Positions 17,086-27,030 are shown, numbered from the stretch's first letter. The stretch is 64,000 bases of DNA from CAVVNN01 sp963838035 (GCA_963838035.1 CAWIPM010000003.1:222001-286000), one strand, 5' to 3'. Made by a program: numbers and translations. The notes: generated from the letters alone by a model not told the origin.

Positions 17086-19785
17086 TCACTTGCCACTCCC
17101 ACTATTGCCGGTCGCAGCAAATGCTCGCGCTTGCGCCCGGTTGTGGTTGGATTTGCGGTGATGCTTGCCTTTGTGGTGGCTCTGGCGGTGACGGTGCTTC
17201 GCTACACACCGCACCTGGCCGTGGCGGGTGACCCGTCGCTTGCCTTTCGCGCATTGAAGATGCGGTGCCCCGTTGCCTCCGCTGACGTTGCTTTCCGTAG
17301 TGAAGTTCGGAGATGTCGGCGGCGAGGTTGCGGGCGGACGACACGCTTCAGGGGAGAGGCATTTCGATGGCGGATGGTAAGCATGGAAGCCTCCGTCGAC
17401 CCGTGCGTCATAGATGTCCCCGATTCCATCGGTATCTTCGGGAACCAGGCTCGAGCTGGTGCCAAAGGCGATATCGCGGCCGGAGGCGCTTATAACCGCG
17501 CTACCAGGGCCGTGCGGTTCCACTCCATCTGAGATCAAGCTGATGCAGCCACCAGCTTCCGTGCATGTACCGTAGCCATCTTCCTCCCACTCATACACAT
17601 CGCACCCTCGCGATTCTCCGTGTTCGCAAGCCGGTTCGGCACCTTCATTGGTGTCGTGGGACACCAGAGGAGCGGCGGTGTTGAAGATGACGACGGCGCC
17701 ATCCGCCGCCATCGAGCGGCTTTCGTCTTCCGCTAGTACGTTGCCTCCGAGTGTGCCTCCTTGGGCGAATAGCGCCGGGAAGGTGTCGTCATTACCATTT
17801 CCATCGTTACCGTTGCGGCCAAACGAGACGCGCTTGAGCTGACCTGAAGGGAAGTCGTAGCGATAGACGTCCTTGACATTGTCGGTGTCTCCAGGTTCAA
17901 GGCGGCCGTAGCTGCTGAATAGGAGGTCTTTACCGTTCGGCGTAAAAGCCGATTCCCCACCCCGTCCGCCAAGCCACAGATTGTCATCGTTTTCGGCCCC
18001 TGAGGCAAACGTTCCGATAAACCCTTCGAGGTTGGCGGGACAGGCCTGGTCAGCGACGGCGAGGGCTTTGGTCACCTGGTGATTGCCTTCCGGTTTCGGC
18101 GGTTTGTTGCTGCCAGAAAGACCGGGAGCGGAACAGAGCTCGGTGACAAATTTGGTATCTCCGCTCAGGGTGTCATATACATATACGTTGTTGGCACCAG
18201 CAACGGCCCTCTGGCTCAGGCTGTTTTCTTCCATCGTCAGAACCGCCGGAGACTCGAATGCGACATGGGAACCATCGGCGGATACTCGGATAACGCCCTG
18301 ATTCTGACTTCCACCTTCGGTTTCGACACCCTCCTCTCCTAGGTCAGCCCCTTCGCCCGCGGTGTGGTCGGTGTTCGTTTCGCCGGCCGACGCCTGAACG
18401 AGTTCGACCAACTGGCCACCTTCATCGAGCTTTGCCATATAGAGGTCATTGGTGTTGTCGGTGTCAGAGTTGACCAGCGGCTGAGTAGTGGTAAACCAAA
18501 CGCGGCGCCCGTCTTCTGAAATGCCGTCGAAGAGCGGCGTAGTCGGAAGCGCCGTGGCGCATGGATGTCCCGATGTGCACTCGGAAGACAACGGTACGTT
18601 GAGCTGAACGGGGGCAGCTTCCCCTGTGCGTGCGAAGAGCGCGAATGGATTTGGCGTTCCTTCGCCGCAGTTTGCCCCGGCAGCATTTTCAATCGGATCC
18701 CAGTAGACGATCGTGGCGCCGTCAGCCGAGACGTTCCTTGCAGGATTCCGGCCCTGCCCGTCTTCGACGTCCATCTGACAGCCACCACCAACGCCGCCGC
18801 CGTTGGTGAGCCCCAATGGAACCTCAGAGACAAGTCGCATAGTTGGACTTGGGCCATCGGCGCCGGCCACTTCATAAATCCGGGTGTAGTTGGAGCTGAA
18901 GCCATTTCCGTGCTCGGGACGCGGGTCTTCTGCGAACGGCAAGTCGCGCGAGGCTGTGAGAATAAAGAGCCGGGACAGATCGGTGGATTCCGCGTACACG
19001 TTCATGAAATAATAGAAAGTGCGCGGTGTACCTTCTTCGAGAGTGATCGTGGGGCTAGCGTGGAAGTTGTAACTGTCTTCCGGCAGTCCTAGGCCATTGG
19101 CAAAACCCATGGAGAGGAATCCGCTTTTCTGTCCGACTCGACCTTCTTCGTTGTTGAAGCCGGGCATCTCCGCAAAGAGCCAGCGATCCAATTCTGGCCC
19201 ATAATTCTCCATCAGCACCGGCTGCAAACTGGGGGGGCCGAGACGTTTCGATATGACCGCCTGCGTCGACCATCCCGATCCGGAACGATGCGCAAGATAC
19301 GGTATGGCGAGTTCGTTCTGCACCGCGTTCGCGAACGCACCCTCAGAGAAATAGAGCACACGTTCGCCTCCTGGAGCAAATGACATCGCTTGGAAGGCCT
19401 CGCCTCCGTCCTTTTCGTTCGGAGTCATCTTCTCGTACGCGCGACAATCGGGAAGAGAGGTCGAATGGTTTTCTTCGCGGAGCGTGCTGCCGGGGGGGCC
19501 GTTGGGACAATCTTCAGCTGCGCGTTCTTCGGCGGCTGATCGTTCCGTGGTGAATGTCTGATCGGCGGTCTTCGTTTCGCCATACGCGTTCGACGCTTCC
19601 AGCTGATAGTGGTAGGTCGTATTCGGCTGAAGGCCAGTGAAGGTGCCGCTCACCGATTCGAAGGTGTTACTGACCGAGAGCGTGCCTGCGGCTGCTCCAC
19701 CGGCGTAATTGGAATCTTCGCCAAACTTTATGGTGTAGTTGCTGAACTGGCCGTTCGGGTTGAGTTCCGCTTTAAGAGTAACAAC
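17086..19785 (-). CDS. B2, C-terminal part: Fn3-like module and PD40-like propeller
   Basis: This is the continuation of the gene beginning at 22330 after a frameshift near 19780. The upstream frame reads RNFTTQTVGP and then stops, while this frame continues VVTLKAELNPNGQFSNYT, exactly as in the unshifted paralogs. It includes the Fn3-like motif TGLQPNTTYHYQLEASN, the hallmark LREENHSTSLPDCRAYEKM, and PD40-like blades (SADGSHVAFESPAV, TPNGKDLLFSSYGR, AADGAVVIFNTAAPLVSHDT). The end is CAKGKRRVTRHGQVRCVAK plus a His/Lys tail. It overlaps or abuts the B1 start region. Probably secreted and surface-attached. Confidence 0.8.
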   Translation of the reverse strand, partial: VVTLKAELNPNGQFSNYTIKFGEDSNYAGGAAAGTLSVSNTFESVSGTFTGLQPNTTYHYQLEASNAYGETKTADQTFTTERSAAEERAAEDCPNGPPGSTLREENHSTSLPDCRAYEKMTPNEKDGGEAFQAMSFAPGGERVLYFSEGAFANAVQNELAIPYLAHRSGSGWSTQAVISKRLGPPSLQPVLMENYGPELDRWLFAEMPGFNNEEGRVGQKSGFLSMGFANGLGLPEDSYNFHASPTITLEEGTPRTFYYFMNVYAESTDLSRLFILTASRDLPFAEDPRPEHGNGFSSNYTRIYEVAGADGPSPTMRLVSEVPLGLTNGGGVGGGCQMDVEDGQGRNPARNVSADGATIVYWDPIENAAGANCGEGTPNPFALFARTGEAAPVQLNVPLSSECTSGHPCATALPTTPLFDGISEDGRRVWFTTTQPLVNSDTDNTNDLYMAKLDEGGQLVELVQASAGETNTDHTAGEGADLGEEGVETEGGSQNQGVIRVSADGSHVAFESPAVLTMEENSLSQRAVAGANNVYVYDTLSGDTKFVTELCSAPGLSGSNKPPKPEGNHQVTKALAVADQACPANLEGFIGTFASGAENDDNLWLGGRGGESAFTPNGKDLLFSSYGRLEPGDTDNVKDVYRYDFPSGQLKRVSFGRNGNDGNGNDDTFPALFAQGGTLGGNVLAEDESRSMAADGAVVIFNTAAPLVSHDTNEGAEPACEHGESRGCDVYEWEEDGYGTCTEAGGCISLISDGVEPHGPGSAVISASGRDIAFGTSSSLVPEDTDGIGDIYDARVDGGFHAYHPPSKCLSPEACRPPATSPPTSPNFTTESNVSGGNGAPHLQCAKGKRRVTRHGQVRCVAKHRHRQSHHKGKHHRKSNHNRAQARAFAATGNSGSGK

Positions 19786-22330
19786 CGATCGGACCAACCG
19801 TTTGTGTGGTGAAGTTGCGAACCGACACAGGTTGGAGCGAGTCGAAGGTTTCATTGCCGCCGTAAGTCACACAGACTTCAGATGGTTGGGCTTCGTTGCA
19901 GTGACTTTCACCAACCGCGCGGAAGTGATACGTGGTTCCCGGCGTCAGAGAGGAGATCGACGCTATCACTGCATCATCTTCGGCGACAAGACCGAGGTCC
20001 GTGGAATTCGTGGCAATGGTATGGGGACTGGAAAACCCACCTTCATGTTCAAAGGAATTCTGATCCACATATTCGAAGTGGTATCCGGTATCGAAGCCCT
20101 CAGGGTTGACGACGGCGTGAAGGGTAGCGGTGGCGGGCTCGATATTGGTGACTTCCTCTTCCTTCACCACAGAGGGGCCTGGTTCCGGCAGGGAACTAAC
20201 CGCTATGTGACTGCCTTCCGGGGCAGACGCTGTCGAGTACAGTTTTCCAGCTGCCGAATCGATGGCGATCCCCTGAGGGCTGCTGACCTGGTCGGAGTTG
20301 AACGCGGCATAGAGGATGCCGGTCGGTTTGAATGCCCGGAACGTCTTTCCGTTTGAGTTGCTGGTGAACAGATCGCCGCTGGAGTCGACTGCAATATGTC
20401 GTGGTGCTCCGGAGGTGCTATAGGACTGGAGCACTTCGCCAAGTGGGCCAAGGCGCTCCAGCAGCGCGGCACCGCCTTCGACGATAGTGGCGGTCGAGCC
20501 AGCGGAGGCCGTCATCTGTGGAAGGTTCGCGCTGGCGAGGGACCCGAGGAAGTCAACTTCCGCGGTCGGCCACCAACGTTCGGTCACAGGTCCGTTTTGG
20601 ACTTCCCGCGCGTACTCGTGCACGCTGACGCCCCCTGCGCCGATCGTTGACAGCGCTTCCAGGGCTGTCTGAATCTCGCTTGCTCGCGCGTCCGATTCAA
20701 GCGGTGCGGTCGTTTGGCCTTTGAAGGTCAGGGTATAGGTACCATGGCCTTCTTTGCCTTCGCCGGGTTTGACTACTTCCTGAACCTCGTTGATGGGGGT
20801 TGCATTGGCATAGACGTGGCCCGATGGATCCACAGCCAAGGAACTGACGAACTGGGCTCCAGGGACTTCGAGTTCGCCCTTATAGCTGCCGTCGGGTTCG
20901 AATTCCTGAATCCGTTCGAAGTCACCAACGTAGACAGTCCCATCGGGACCAATGGCGATCGAACCCTGCCCATCTTGGAACCAGCTCTGCCGATTGGAGA
21001 TTTGGCGAAAGAAACCCGGGCCGCTACCGGGCACCCCGGCCCCGCAAGTGTCCCCTGCAGAGATGTCTGCTGTCGTACACAGGTTGGCGTGAGTTGTCTT
21101 GTCGACTTCCCCACCGAACATCAGCTCGAATTCGCCGTCGGGACCGTATTTTTGGATGCGGCCGTTGCGCTGGTCGACGACGTATACATCGCCATAGGAG
21201 CCAGAGCTCGAATCATTGTTAACGGCTATTTCGTCGCTGTAGTTGAGCTGTCCCGGTGCTGGGCCGCCTACAGACTCACCCGATTGGCCAGTCCCTTCTT
21301 CGGCTTCTGCGCCCAGGCAGAAGGTGGTGCAGGTCTCGACCACTCCGGCTCCTTCCTGAGGGGTCGTGATCGAGGCTTCTGATGGAGTACCACCGCTGAG
21401 GCTGACGTTGGTAGTCGAAATCTTGCGGACGTTGGTATCGGCGTACCTACCTTCGAAGGTGATGAGATATTCGCCGGCGCCGGACCCGTCTTCCACCGAA
21501 ACATTGCCGGAACCGATATTGGGTAGGTTTTCGAGCGCTTCTTGGACGCTTCCGCTGCCCGAGGCTGGGGCGTTAAAGGGTATGTCGACCGTTTTAGCGC
21601 TGCTCCGCCCAGGCTCGGCGCTTTCGAAGCTCAGCGTGAAATCGCCGCCGGTGGCTTGGACGGTCAGCCTCTGTCGCTCGTTGGTAGGGACGTTTCCGGG
21701 ACCGGCGGCGACAGCCAGCGCCGCACCGGCTACGGAGGAGAATGCCGGATGGCTGAGTTTGATTTCTGTGTGATTGATGCTTCGAATCTCGTCATTGGCG
21801 GGGATCCCAGGCCCGGTGATGATTTTCCCTCCACCGAAATATCCGGTGTTGAAAGAGCCGTTTGTGGTGGTGACATTGGTGATCGAGTTGGAGCCAGCGG
21901 TAACATCGCCGGTGCCGGATGCGGCTCCGGGGACGATGCCCCAGCCGAAGGCTTGAACGAATGCCCCAGCCGGAGTGAACTGGGTGACGCGGTCCAGGTT
22001 CGCTCCCTCAAGTGCATAGAGATCGCTGTTTTCCTTCGTACTGATCGCCAGACCGTTGAGGTTTGCCATCCCGGCGGGGAGAAGGTATTCGGGATATTCG
22101 TTGGCTCCTCCGATACGGGTGTCTGCCGAGGCAGTGGCGGCAAGGAAGACGAGTGTGGCGAGTATCGCTAGCAGGCTCCCCGCGTAGGCGGGTCCTCGCC
22201 CGGGCGAGCGCGCACCACTCCTGTCGGCGTCCACAGTTGCACCACGGATGGCGAAAGCACGGCGGACGGAGCCGAGGCGGCTGTCTTGGCCCGAAGTCGA
22301 TCCCGCGGACGATGCCCGTGCGTCTCTCAC
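19772..22330 (-). CDS. B2, N-terminal part: signal peptide, NHL propeller and Fn3-like module
   Basis: The most intact copy of the '2'-gene N-terminus: 852 residues from a GTG (GTGAGAGACG) with GAAAGGAAC upstream. The signal core is GSLLAILATLVFLAATASA, then ADTRIGG. It continues with AFGWGIVPGAASGTGDVT, the GPGIPANDEI...IKLSHPA repeat, and NHL blades (YGDVYVVDQRNGRIQKYGPD, DGTVYVGDFERIQEFEPDG, PRHIAVDSSGDLFTSNSNG). The conserved insertion is GGEVDKTTHANLCTTADI, and the Fn3-like module is TATLHAVVNPEGFDTGYHF. It ends prematurely at a frameshift (VGPIGCYS). NHL propellers usually bind protein or carbohydrate ligands; the ligand is unknown here. Confidence 0.82.
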   Translation of the reverse strand: MRDARASSAGSTSGQDSRLGSVRRAFAIRGATVDADRSGARSPGRGPAYAGSLLAILATLVFLAATASADTRIGGANEYPEYLLPAGMANLNGLAISTKENSDLYALEGANLDRVTQFTPAGAFVQAFGWGIVPGAASGTGDVTAGSNSITNVTTTNGSFNTGYFGGGKIITGPGIPANDEIRSINHTEIKLSHPAFSSVAGAALAVAAGPGNVPTNERQRLTVQATGGDFTLSFESAEPGRSSAKTVDIPFNAPASGSGSVQEALENLPNIGSGNVSVEDGSGAGEYLITFEGRYADTNVRKISTTNVSLSGGTPSEASITTPQEGAGVVETCTTFCLGAEAEEGTGQSGESVGGPAPGQLNYSDEIAVNNDSSSGSYGDVYVVDQRNGRIQKYGPDGEFELMFGGEVDKTTHANLCTTADISAGDTCGAGVPGSGPGFFRQISNRQSWFQDGQGSIAIGPDGTVYVGDFERIQEFEPDGSYKGELEVPGAQFVSSLAVDPSGHVYANATPINEVQEVVKPGEGKEGHGTYTLTFKGQTTAPLESDARASEIQTALEALSTIGAGGVSVHEYAREVQNGPVTERWWPTAEVDFLGSLASANLPQMTASAGSTATIVEGGAALLERLGPLGEVLQSYSTSGAPRHIAVDSSGDLFTSNSNGKTFRAFKPTGILYAAFNSDQVSSPQGIAIDSAAGKLYSTASAPEGSHIAVSSLPEPGPSVVKEEEVTNIEPATATLHAVVNPEGFDTGYHFEYVDQNSFEHEGGFSSPHTIATNSTDLGLVAEDDAVIASISSLTPGTTYHFRAVGESHCNEAQPSEVCVTYGGNETFDSLQPVSVRNFTTQTVGPIGCYS

Positions 22331-22662
22331 TTAAATGTTCCTTTCATTTGCGGGCGCGGTGGTGCTGCAGGGACGCCGGCAACCTCCGTCGACCGGATAT
22401 GAGGCCGGGTTGCGAGAGGTCGAAGATTGGACAGGGGTCGACCTATGGCACTCAGTTCTGCTTTGGCCATCAGGGTGCCGGCTGCCACTGGCAATTCCAA
22501 TGCGACTGCTCTCCTCTGTCCCTTGGCCGCCTTGCTTCCGCCCTGACCCCTGCATTCTGTGGGATCTCCTGACCGGGCTCGGTCAGCCGATTAATCTCTC
22601 CGCCTTTTGGAACGACGCCGCTTCCCAAAGTTGCGGCAATCTGACTCTCAAAGGCAAGTCAA
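22331..22662 (-). promoter_or_regulatory. Conserved 5' leader of unit B
   Basis: No gene is seen. The promoter-proximal ~200 nt align with the unit A leader, with shared blocks around GGGAAGCGGCGTCGTT, CAAAAGGCGGAGAG and GGGACAGAGGAGAGCAGTC. Unit B carries about 80 extra bases just before the start codon. Possibly a regulatory 5' UTR. Confidence 0.5.
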
Positions 22663-22691
22663 ATAAGAACATAAACGCACCTCGCTGTCAA
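22663..22691 (-). promoter_or_regulatory. Sigma70-like promoter of unit B
   Basis: On the minus strand TTGACA (22691-22686), a 17-nt spacer ending TTTATGT, then TCTTAT (22668-22663). Spacing and spacer end match the unit A and D promoters. Confidence 0.6.
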
Positions 22692-22850
22692 GTTATCAAT
22701 TACAGGCACTGGCAGAACTGGCTTGTATAAAGGGTTTCAGGGGTCTACAAAGAGGGGGAAATGGCCTTATCGGCGTACCGCGACAAGGTTGGCCCCCTGG
22801 AGGAGGAGAATTCACAGTCGTACCCCTCTGGCTCTCCCACCGAGAAGAAA

Positions 22851-22885
22851 CGGCCCGGAAGAGGCGGGAAGACCTCTCCGGGCCG
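22851..22885. terminator. Strong GC hairpin between divergent genes
   Basis: CGGCCCGG and CCGGGCCG arms, extended by AGAGG/CCTCT, form a stem of about 13 bp around a short loop. It lies between the divergent B2 (minus) and DUF2600 (plus) genes, about 160 nt upstream of the B promoter. No clear U-run follows on the plus strand. A factor-independent terminator or a structured leader of the DUF2600 mRNA are both possible. The rest of 22692-23158 shows no convincing gene. Confidence 0.4.
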
Positions 22886-23158
22886 TAACGCTTGTGTCGA
22901 ATGGGATCCCCGCAGCACAGGGACGCACTGGGAGGAATCCGGACTGGCGTATTGGAACACAATCCTACCGATTCGTCAAGTCTGAAGCAGATCTTGGCTC
23001 TGCAGCTGACGAACGGGACCATTTTCGCGTACCGCGAGCAGGTCGGCCTCAGTCGGGTTTGGAAGGAGAGCTCAAGGCCTTCTCTCGGCGATGCAATCGA
23101 AACATTGGCGGATTCGGTAGCTACGCCCGACATCCGGCGCGGCTATGGTCGTGCGGCA

Positions 23159-24250
23159 ATGGGCCGAGAGCGGAGGCGCGAGGGGGAGCGGACATCGAGA
23201 CTCGCGGTGGCGCGGCTGATCCCCGCCCTGGCCACCTACCGGCTCAGTGTCCTGCCGAAAGCGCGAGCCGAGCTGCGGCACTGGGAGGCACGTGCTGAGG
23301 CGATCCCCGACCTGGCTCTGCGCGAGGCGGCGCTGGCGGGGGTGCGAGACAAGGGCAGCAACACCGAGGCCGTCGCCGTCTTCGCGCTCTGCGCGCCGCG
23401 GGCACGGCGCCGGGGCGCGCTGCGGGCGATCGCCGCGCTGCAGACGGCGGTCGACTACCTGGACGGGCTGGAAGAGCGGGCGGGGGCGGAGCCGCTGGCG
23501 GGCGCGCCGGCGCTGCAGGAGGCGCTGATCGACGCCCTCGGGCCAGAGGGCGCCGCAACGGCCGACCGGTACCGGCTCCATCCCCAGGGCGAGGACGGCG
23601 GCTACCTGGCCGAGCTGGTCGCCACCTGCCGGCGGGAGCTGGCAACGCTGCCGGGACTGGAAGCGGTGCGGGCGGTGGCCGAATGCGCCGCGCGGCGCTG
23701 CGGCGAGGGACAGGCCCACACTCACGCCGCCGCGGCCGGCGAGGCCGGCCCGCTGCGCGCCTGGGCCGAGCGGCTCGAGCGGCCGTCAGGCTACGAATGG
23801 TGGGAGGCGGCGGCGGGCGCCAGCTCCTCCGTCGCGCTCCACGCTCTGATCGCCGCGGCGGCCGATCCTCGCACCACCGCAGCGGAGGCCGAACGGATCG
23901 ACGCCGCCTACTTTCCGCCGATCGGGGCGCTGACGGTGCTGCTCGACGACCTCGTCGACCGGGCGGAGGACGCCGGCAGAGGCGAGCACAACTACATGTC
24001 CTGCTACGCAGGCGGCGAGGAGGCGGGCGAGCGCCTCGCCCTGATCGCCGCGCGCGCCGAAGCGGCGATCGCCCTGCTCCGCCACCGCGGGCTTCACGCC
24101 GCAATCCTCGCCGGCGTCGCCGGCTTCTACCTGGCCTCGATCGACGACGCCGACGTCTACGCGGCCCCGATCCACCGCAGCCTGACGACGGCGCTCGGCC
24201 CCGCGACGCGCCTGGTGGTCGCTACCAGGAGGCTCTGGGGCGAAAGATGA
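23159..24250 (+). CDS. DUF2600 family protein (tetraprenyl-beta-curcumene synthase/YtpB-like)
   Basis: 363 residues from ATG (MGRERRREGERTSRL). The family features are an N-terminal ELRHWEARAEAIPDLALREA segment, KGSNTEAVAVFAL, the first Asp-rich motif ALQTAVDYLDGLEER (about 100-115), and a second acidic cluster LLDDLVDRAEDAGRGEHNYM (about 265-284). Characterised DUF2600 members such as Bacillus YtpB cyclise linear polyprenyl diphosphates. Substrate and product here are unknown. The start is chosen where family similarity begins; the open frame extends upstream to 22892 without similarity. Convergent with the tandem-TetR gene downstream (57 nt between stops) and divergent from B2. Confidence 0.75.
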   Translation: MGRERRREGERTSRLAVARLIPALATYRLSVLPKARAELRHWEARAEAIPDLALREAALAGVRDKGSNTEAVAVFALCAPRARRRGALRAIAALQTAVDYLDGLEERAGAEPLAGAPALQEALIDALGPEGAATADRYRLHPQGEDGGYLAELVATCRRELATLPGLEAVRAVAECAARRCGEGQAHTHAAAAGEAGPLRAWAERLERPSGYEWWEAAAGASSSVALHALIAAAADPRTTAAEAERIDAAYFPPIGALTVLLDDLVDRAEDAGRGEHNYMSCYAGGEEAGERLALIAARAEAAIALLRHRGLHAAILAGVAGFYLASIDDADVYAAPIHRSLTTALGPATRLVVATRRLWGER

Positions 24251-24306
24251 GGATGGCGCCGCCCATGGCGGCAGTCCCCCGGCCTGCCGCCTGAGCCTGG
24301 TGCGGG

Positions 24307-25599
24307 CTATCGCGCCTTGGCGCCGTCGGTCGCCAGGGCGAAGGCCTCCTCGGCCCCGAGGAACGGGGAGAGGGTCATGTAGACCGCGTAGGGGACCATC
24401 TCGCCCAACCGGTCCGGGCCGCGCTGCTTGACGAAGTCGTAGAAGAGCGCGTAGAGAGCCCCGCCGATCGCCTCGGCGGTGATCTTCGGGGTCTCTGGGC
24501 GCAGCTCGTAGCCAGGCGCCAGCAGGCCCTCCATGCCTTCGGTCACCACCTCGCGCTGCTCGAGCGCCCTTTTCCCTGCCGCGTACATCTCGACTGCCCC
24601 GAGCCGAGCGTACTCGGGCTCCTGCGCGCCGAAGGTGAACATCGCCTCCTGGGTCGCCTGCACCGCGTGCTGCCAGTCTGGGGCCCGCCTGAAGGCGGGC
24701 AGCGCTGCCGCCAGCATCTGCGAGGAGCCGCTGTCCAGGGCAGCCACCATCGCGTCCTCCTTGTTGGCGAAGTGCTCGTAGAAGGTCCGCTGTGAGGTCT
24801 TGGCCCGGTCGACGACGTCGGCGACCGTGGTCTCCGGGTAGCCCTTCTCGGCGACCACGGCGGCGAGCGCCCGCAGGATCCGCTCGGGGGGGTTGGAGGC
24901 CGCCTGGCGCTCCTCGAAGCCCCGCGGCTGGGGGAGGCGGCGACGGGGCGGGCGCAGCGGCCCCGGGGGCGGCTCGTAACCCATCAGCCACTCCCAAAGC
25001 TGTGGCGCCAGATCCAGCAGCTCGCTCTCCTGGCCACGGTAGAGGCGCTTGTGGATCACCTTCTGGATCCCGCCGACGATCGCCCGCACGATCTCCGGCG
25101 GCATCCCCTCGTAGCCCGGGAGGGAGTCCATCAGCTGCTTGACAAGGAGCTCGAAGGCGTGCAGCGTGCGGTCGACCAGCTCGACGCCCTCGGGGCCGGC
25201 CGCATAGATCTCCACGAAGCACATTTTCGAGGCCGCCGACTGGGTGACGATCTGCCCCAGCAGGGTCTCGAAGGCCCCCCTTGCGAGTTCTTCATCCCCC
25301 GGCAGGCGGAGGCCGCCTTCGATCGTTTGCAGGGCCGGTTTGACCATCGCTTCGGCAGCCGCCAGGAAGCATTTCTGCTTGTCCTCGAAGTGCCGGTAGA
25401 AGGCGCTCCTCGAGACTCCGGAGAGCTCCACCAGGTCGGCGACCGTGGTCGCCTCGTAGCCCTTCTCAGCGACCGTCGCGACCATCGCCGCGAATAGTCG
25501 TTCGCGCTGGTTGCGCTCGGCCTCGCGCCGCGGAGTCCCCCTGCCCGGAGGCAGCATCTTCTCCCGCAACTGGCTCGAATCCCCCCAAGGAGTCCGCAT
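24307..25599 (-). CDS. Tandem (double) TetR-family transcriptional regulator 1
   Basis: 430 residues containing two complete TetR units in one chain. The first HTH is at about 33-80 (AAMVATVAEKGYEATTVADL...GVSRSAFYRHF) and the second at about 240-288 (RALAAVVAEKGYPETTVADV...TSQRTFYEHF). Each is followed by a helical ligand/dimerisation region; the linker at about 210-238 is Pro/Arg-rich. The start MRTPWGDSSQLREKM is chosen because the paralog at 44240 begins MVATPWGDSEKLRARM. A double-HTH chain could act as a pseudo-dimer or bind two half-sites. Adjacent to the end of C1 and convergent with the DUF2600 gene; targets unknown. Confidence 0.88.
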   Translation of the reverse strand: MRTPWGDSSQLREKMLPPGRGTPRREAERNQRERLFAAMVATVAEKGYEATTVADLVELSGVSRSAFYRHFEDKQKCFLAAAEAMVKPALQTIEGGLRLPGDEELARGAFETLLGQIVTQSAASKMCFVEIYAAGPEGVELVDRTLHAFELLVKQLMDSLPGYEGMPPEIVRAIVGGIQKVIHKRLYRGQESELLDLAPQLWEWLMGYEPPPGPLRPPRRRLPQPRGFEERQAASNPPERILRALAAVVAEKGYPETTVADVVDRAKTSQRTFYEHFANKEDAMVAALDSGSSQMLAAALPAFRRAPDWQHAVQATQEAMFTFGAQEPEYARLGAVEMYAAGKRALEQREVVTEGMEGLLAPGYELRPETPKITAEAIGGALYALFYDFVKQRGPDRLGEMVPYAVYMTLSPFLGAEEAFALATDGAKAR

Positions 25600-25844
25600 T
25601 GAGCCGCCACCATAACCAGGCTTGTAGGCGCTTTTCTGCACGGTCACGGACGTCCCTTCGGCCGGTACGCGAGCGGCCCAAAAGGACGACGTCGCGCACG
25701 CTTTACCGCCTCCCAATTTCCCATCGTAGCTGGCTTTGCCCCCGATGACCAGCCCCGATTTTCGAGCTTTCCGGCTGGCGGACGTAGGCCTTGCGAGATC
25801 AAGGTCCGCCTCCGTCTCAGAACGGAGCAGACCATGAGCCGTGC

Positions 25845-27030
25845 TCAGCGGTGCTGTCCTCTCTTGCGCTTGTGCTTCTTGTGGTGCTTGCCGCAGCGCA
25901 CCTTCAGAGCCGGGTTGGTTTCCTGGCTCTTGGCGTTGTGGGCGGTGAAGGTGACCGTGGCTCGCTGGGGGGAGCGGCAGATGTCGGTCTTGTTTTGCAG
26001 CAGCCCCTTCTTGCCGCCCTGCATCTGCAGGACGAACTTGGAGACGGGGGCATCAGGGACGGCTTCGAAGGTGGTGCGCAGGCGTTCGTGGACGGCGTCG
26101 ACGCGGCCGGCCAAGACGACCTGGATCTGGCCGTTCAGGTCGGCGACGAGGTCGGGGAGCTCGTGGCTTGAGGAGCGCAGGTAGACCGGGCCTTCCAGGG
26201 GCTGGTCGAGCAGCGGGCTGAAGGCCCTGGCCCGCCCGTAGACCGATTTCGCCGGGCAGGCATTGGCGGCGAACTGCACTTTGGTGCAGATCGTGCCGAT
26301 GTGGCCCTGGTCGAGGATGTCGGAGTGCGGCAGGGTGACCTGGGCGGCGGCGATGTTGGCATCGCCTGGGGGCATCTTCAAGACCGCGGTGAGGGCGGGG
26401 TGCTTGGTGCGCTTGGTGCCTCCCTTGAGCTGCAGGGAGAGCTTCGGCTTGAAGGCAAGCGCCGGGCAGCCGCCGACCTGGAAGCGCTGGGTCAGCGGTG
26501 CGGCGAGGTCTAGGATCGAGGTCGTCGAGCCGCTGAAGGCCGATTCGGAGCAATCGGTCGGGTTGAGGGTGAAGTCGGGCTTGGAGAGCTTCATGGTGAT
26601 CGAGCGCAGATCGAGCGGGATCCCTTCGAGGATCGTCGGGATCGGGTCTGAGACGGCGTGGATCTGGGTCGTTTCGGGGTCGACGTGCAGGGCGGCGCGA
26701 ACGACCACCGTGCCGAGGTCAAAGGGGCCGGCCACGGCGGGGGTGATGATCGCCAGGGAGAGCGGGGCGCCCTTGTAGGGGCCGGCGAGGTAGACGTGGC
26801 CGGGGACGTTTAGCGGGGTCGGGCCGGCGCCGGCGCCGACATCGACGGTGCCCACTTCGCTCGAGGCCGGGCAGGAGGGGGAGCTCTTCTCTTCTTTGCC
26901 CGTCTTCGCTTCCGCCGCGGCGATCGAGGCCTCCGGGCAGTAGGAGGTGCCGGCGAGGCGGCCGACCAAGCCCTTGGGCAGGGTCGTCTCCACGCTCTTC
27001 ACTTCCTGCGTGCCGTCATCGCGGACCAGG
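25845..27030 (-). CDS. C1, C-terminal part of giant exported surface protein, unit C
   Basis: About 390 residues in frame, ending with VRCGKHHKKHKRKRGQHR. Contains the block conserved in all '1' proteins (KPKLSLQLKGGTKRTKHPAL, QVTLPHSDILDQGHIGTIC, PVYLRSSSHELPDLVADLNG). With D1 it forms a subgroup carrying LLQNKTDICRSPQRATVTF in place of the NQENLCGKHAELKATALF of A1 and B1. It joins the upstream stretch through a one-base insertion near 27030 (an extra C at LKLVRDDG). The basic tail may retain the protein on anionic wall polymers. Confidence 0.75.
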
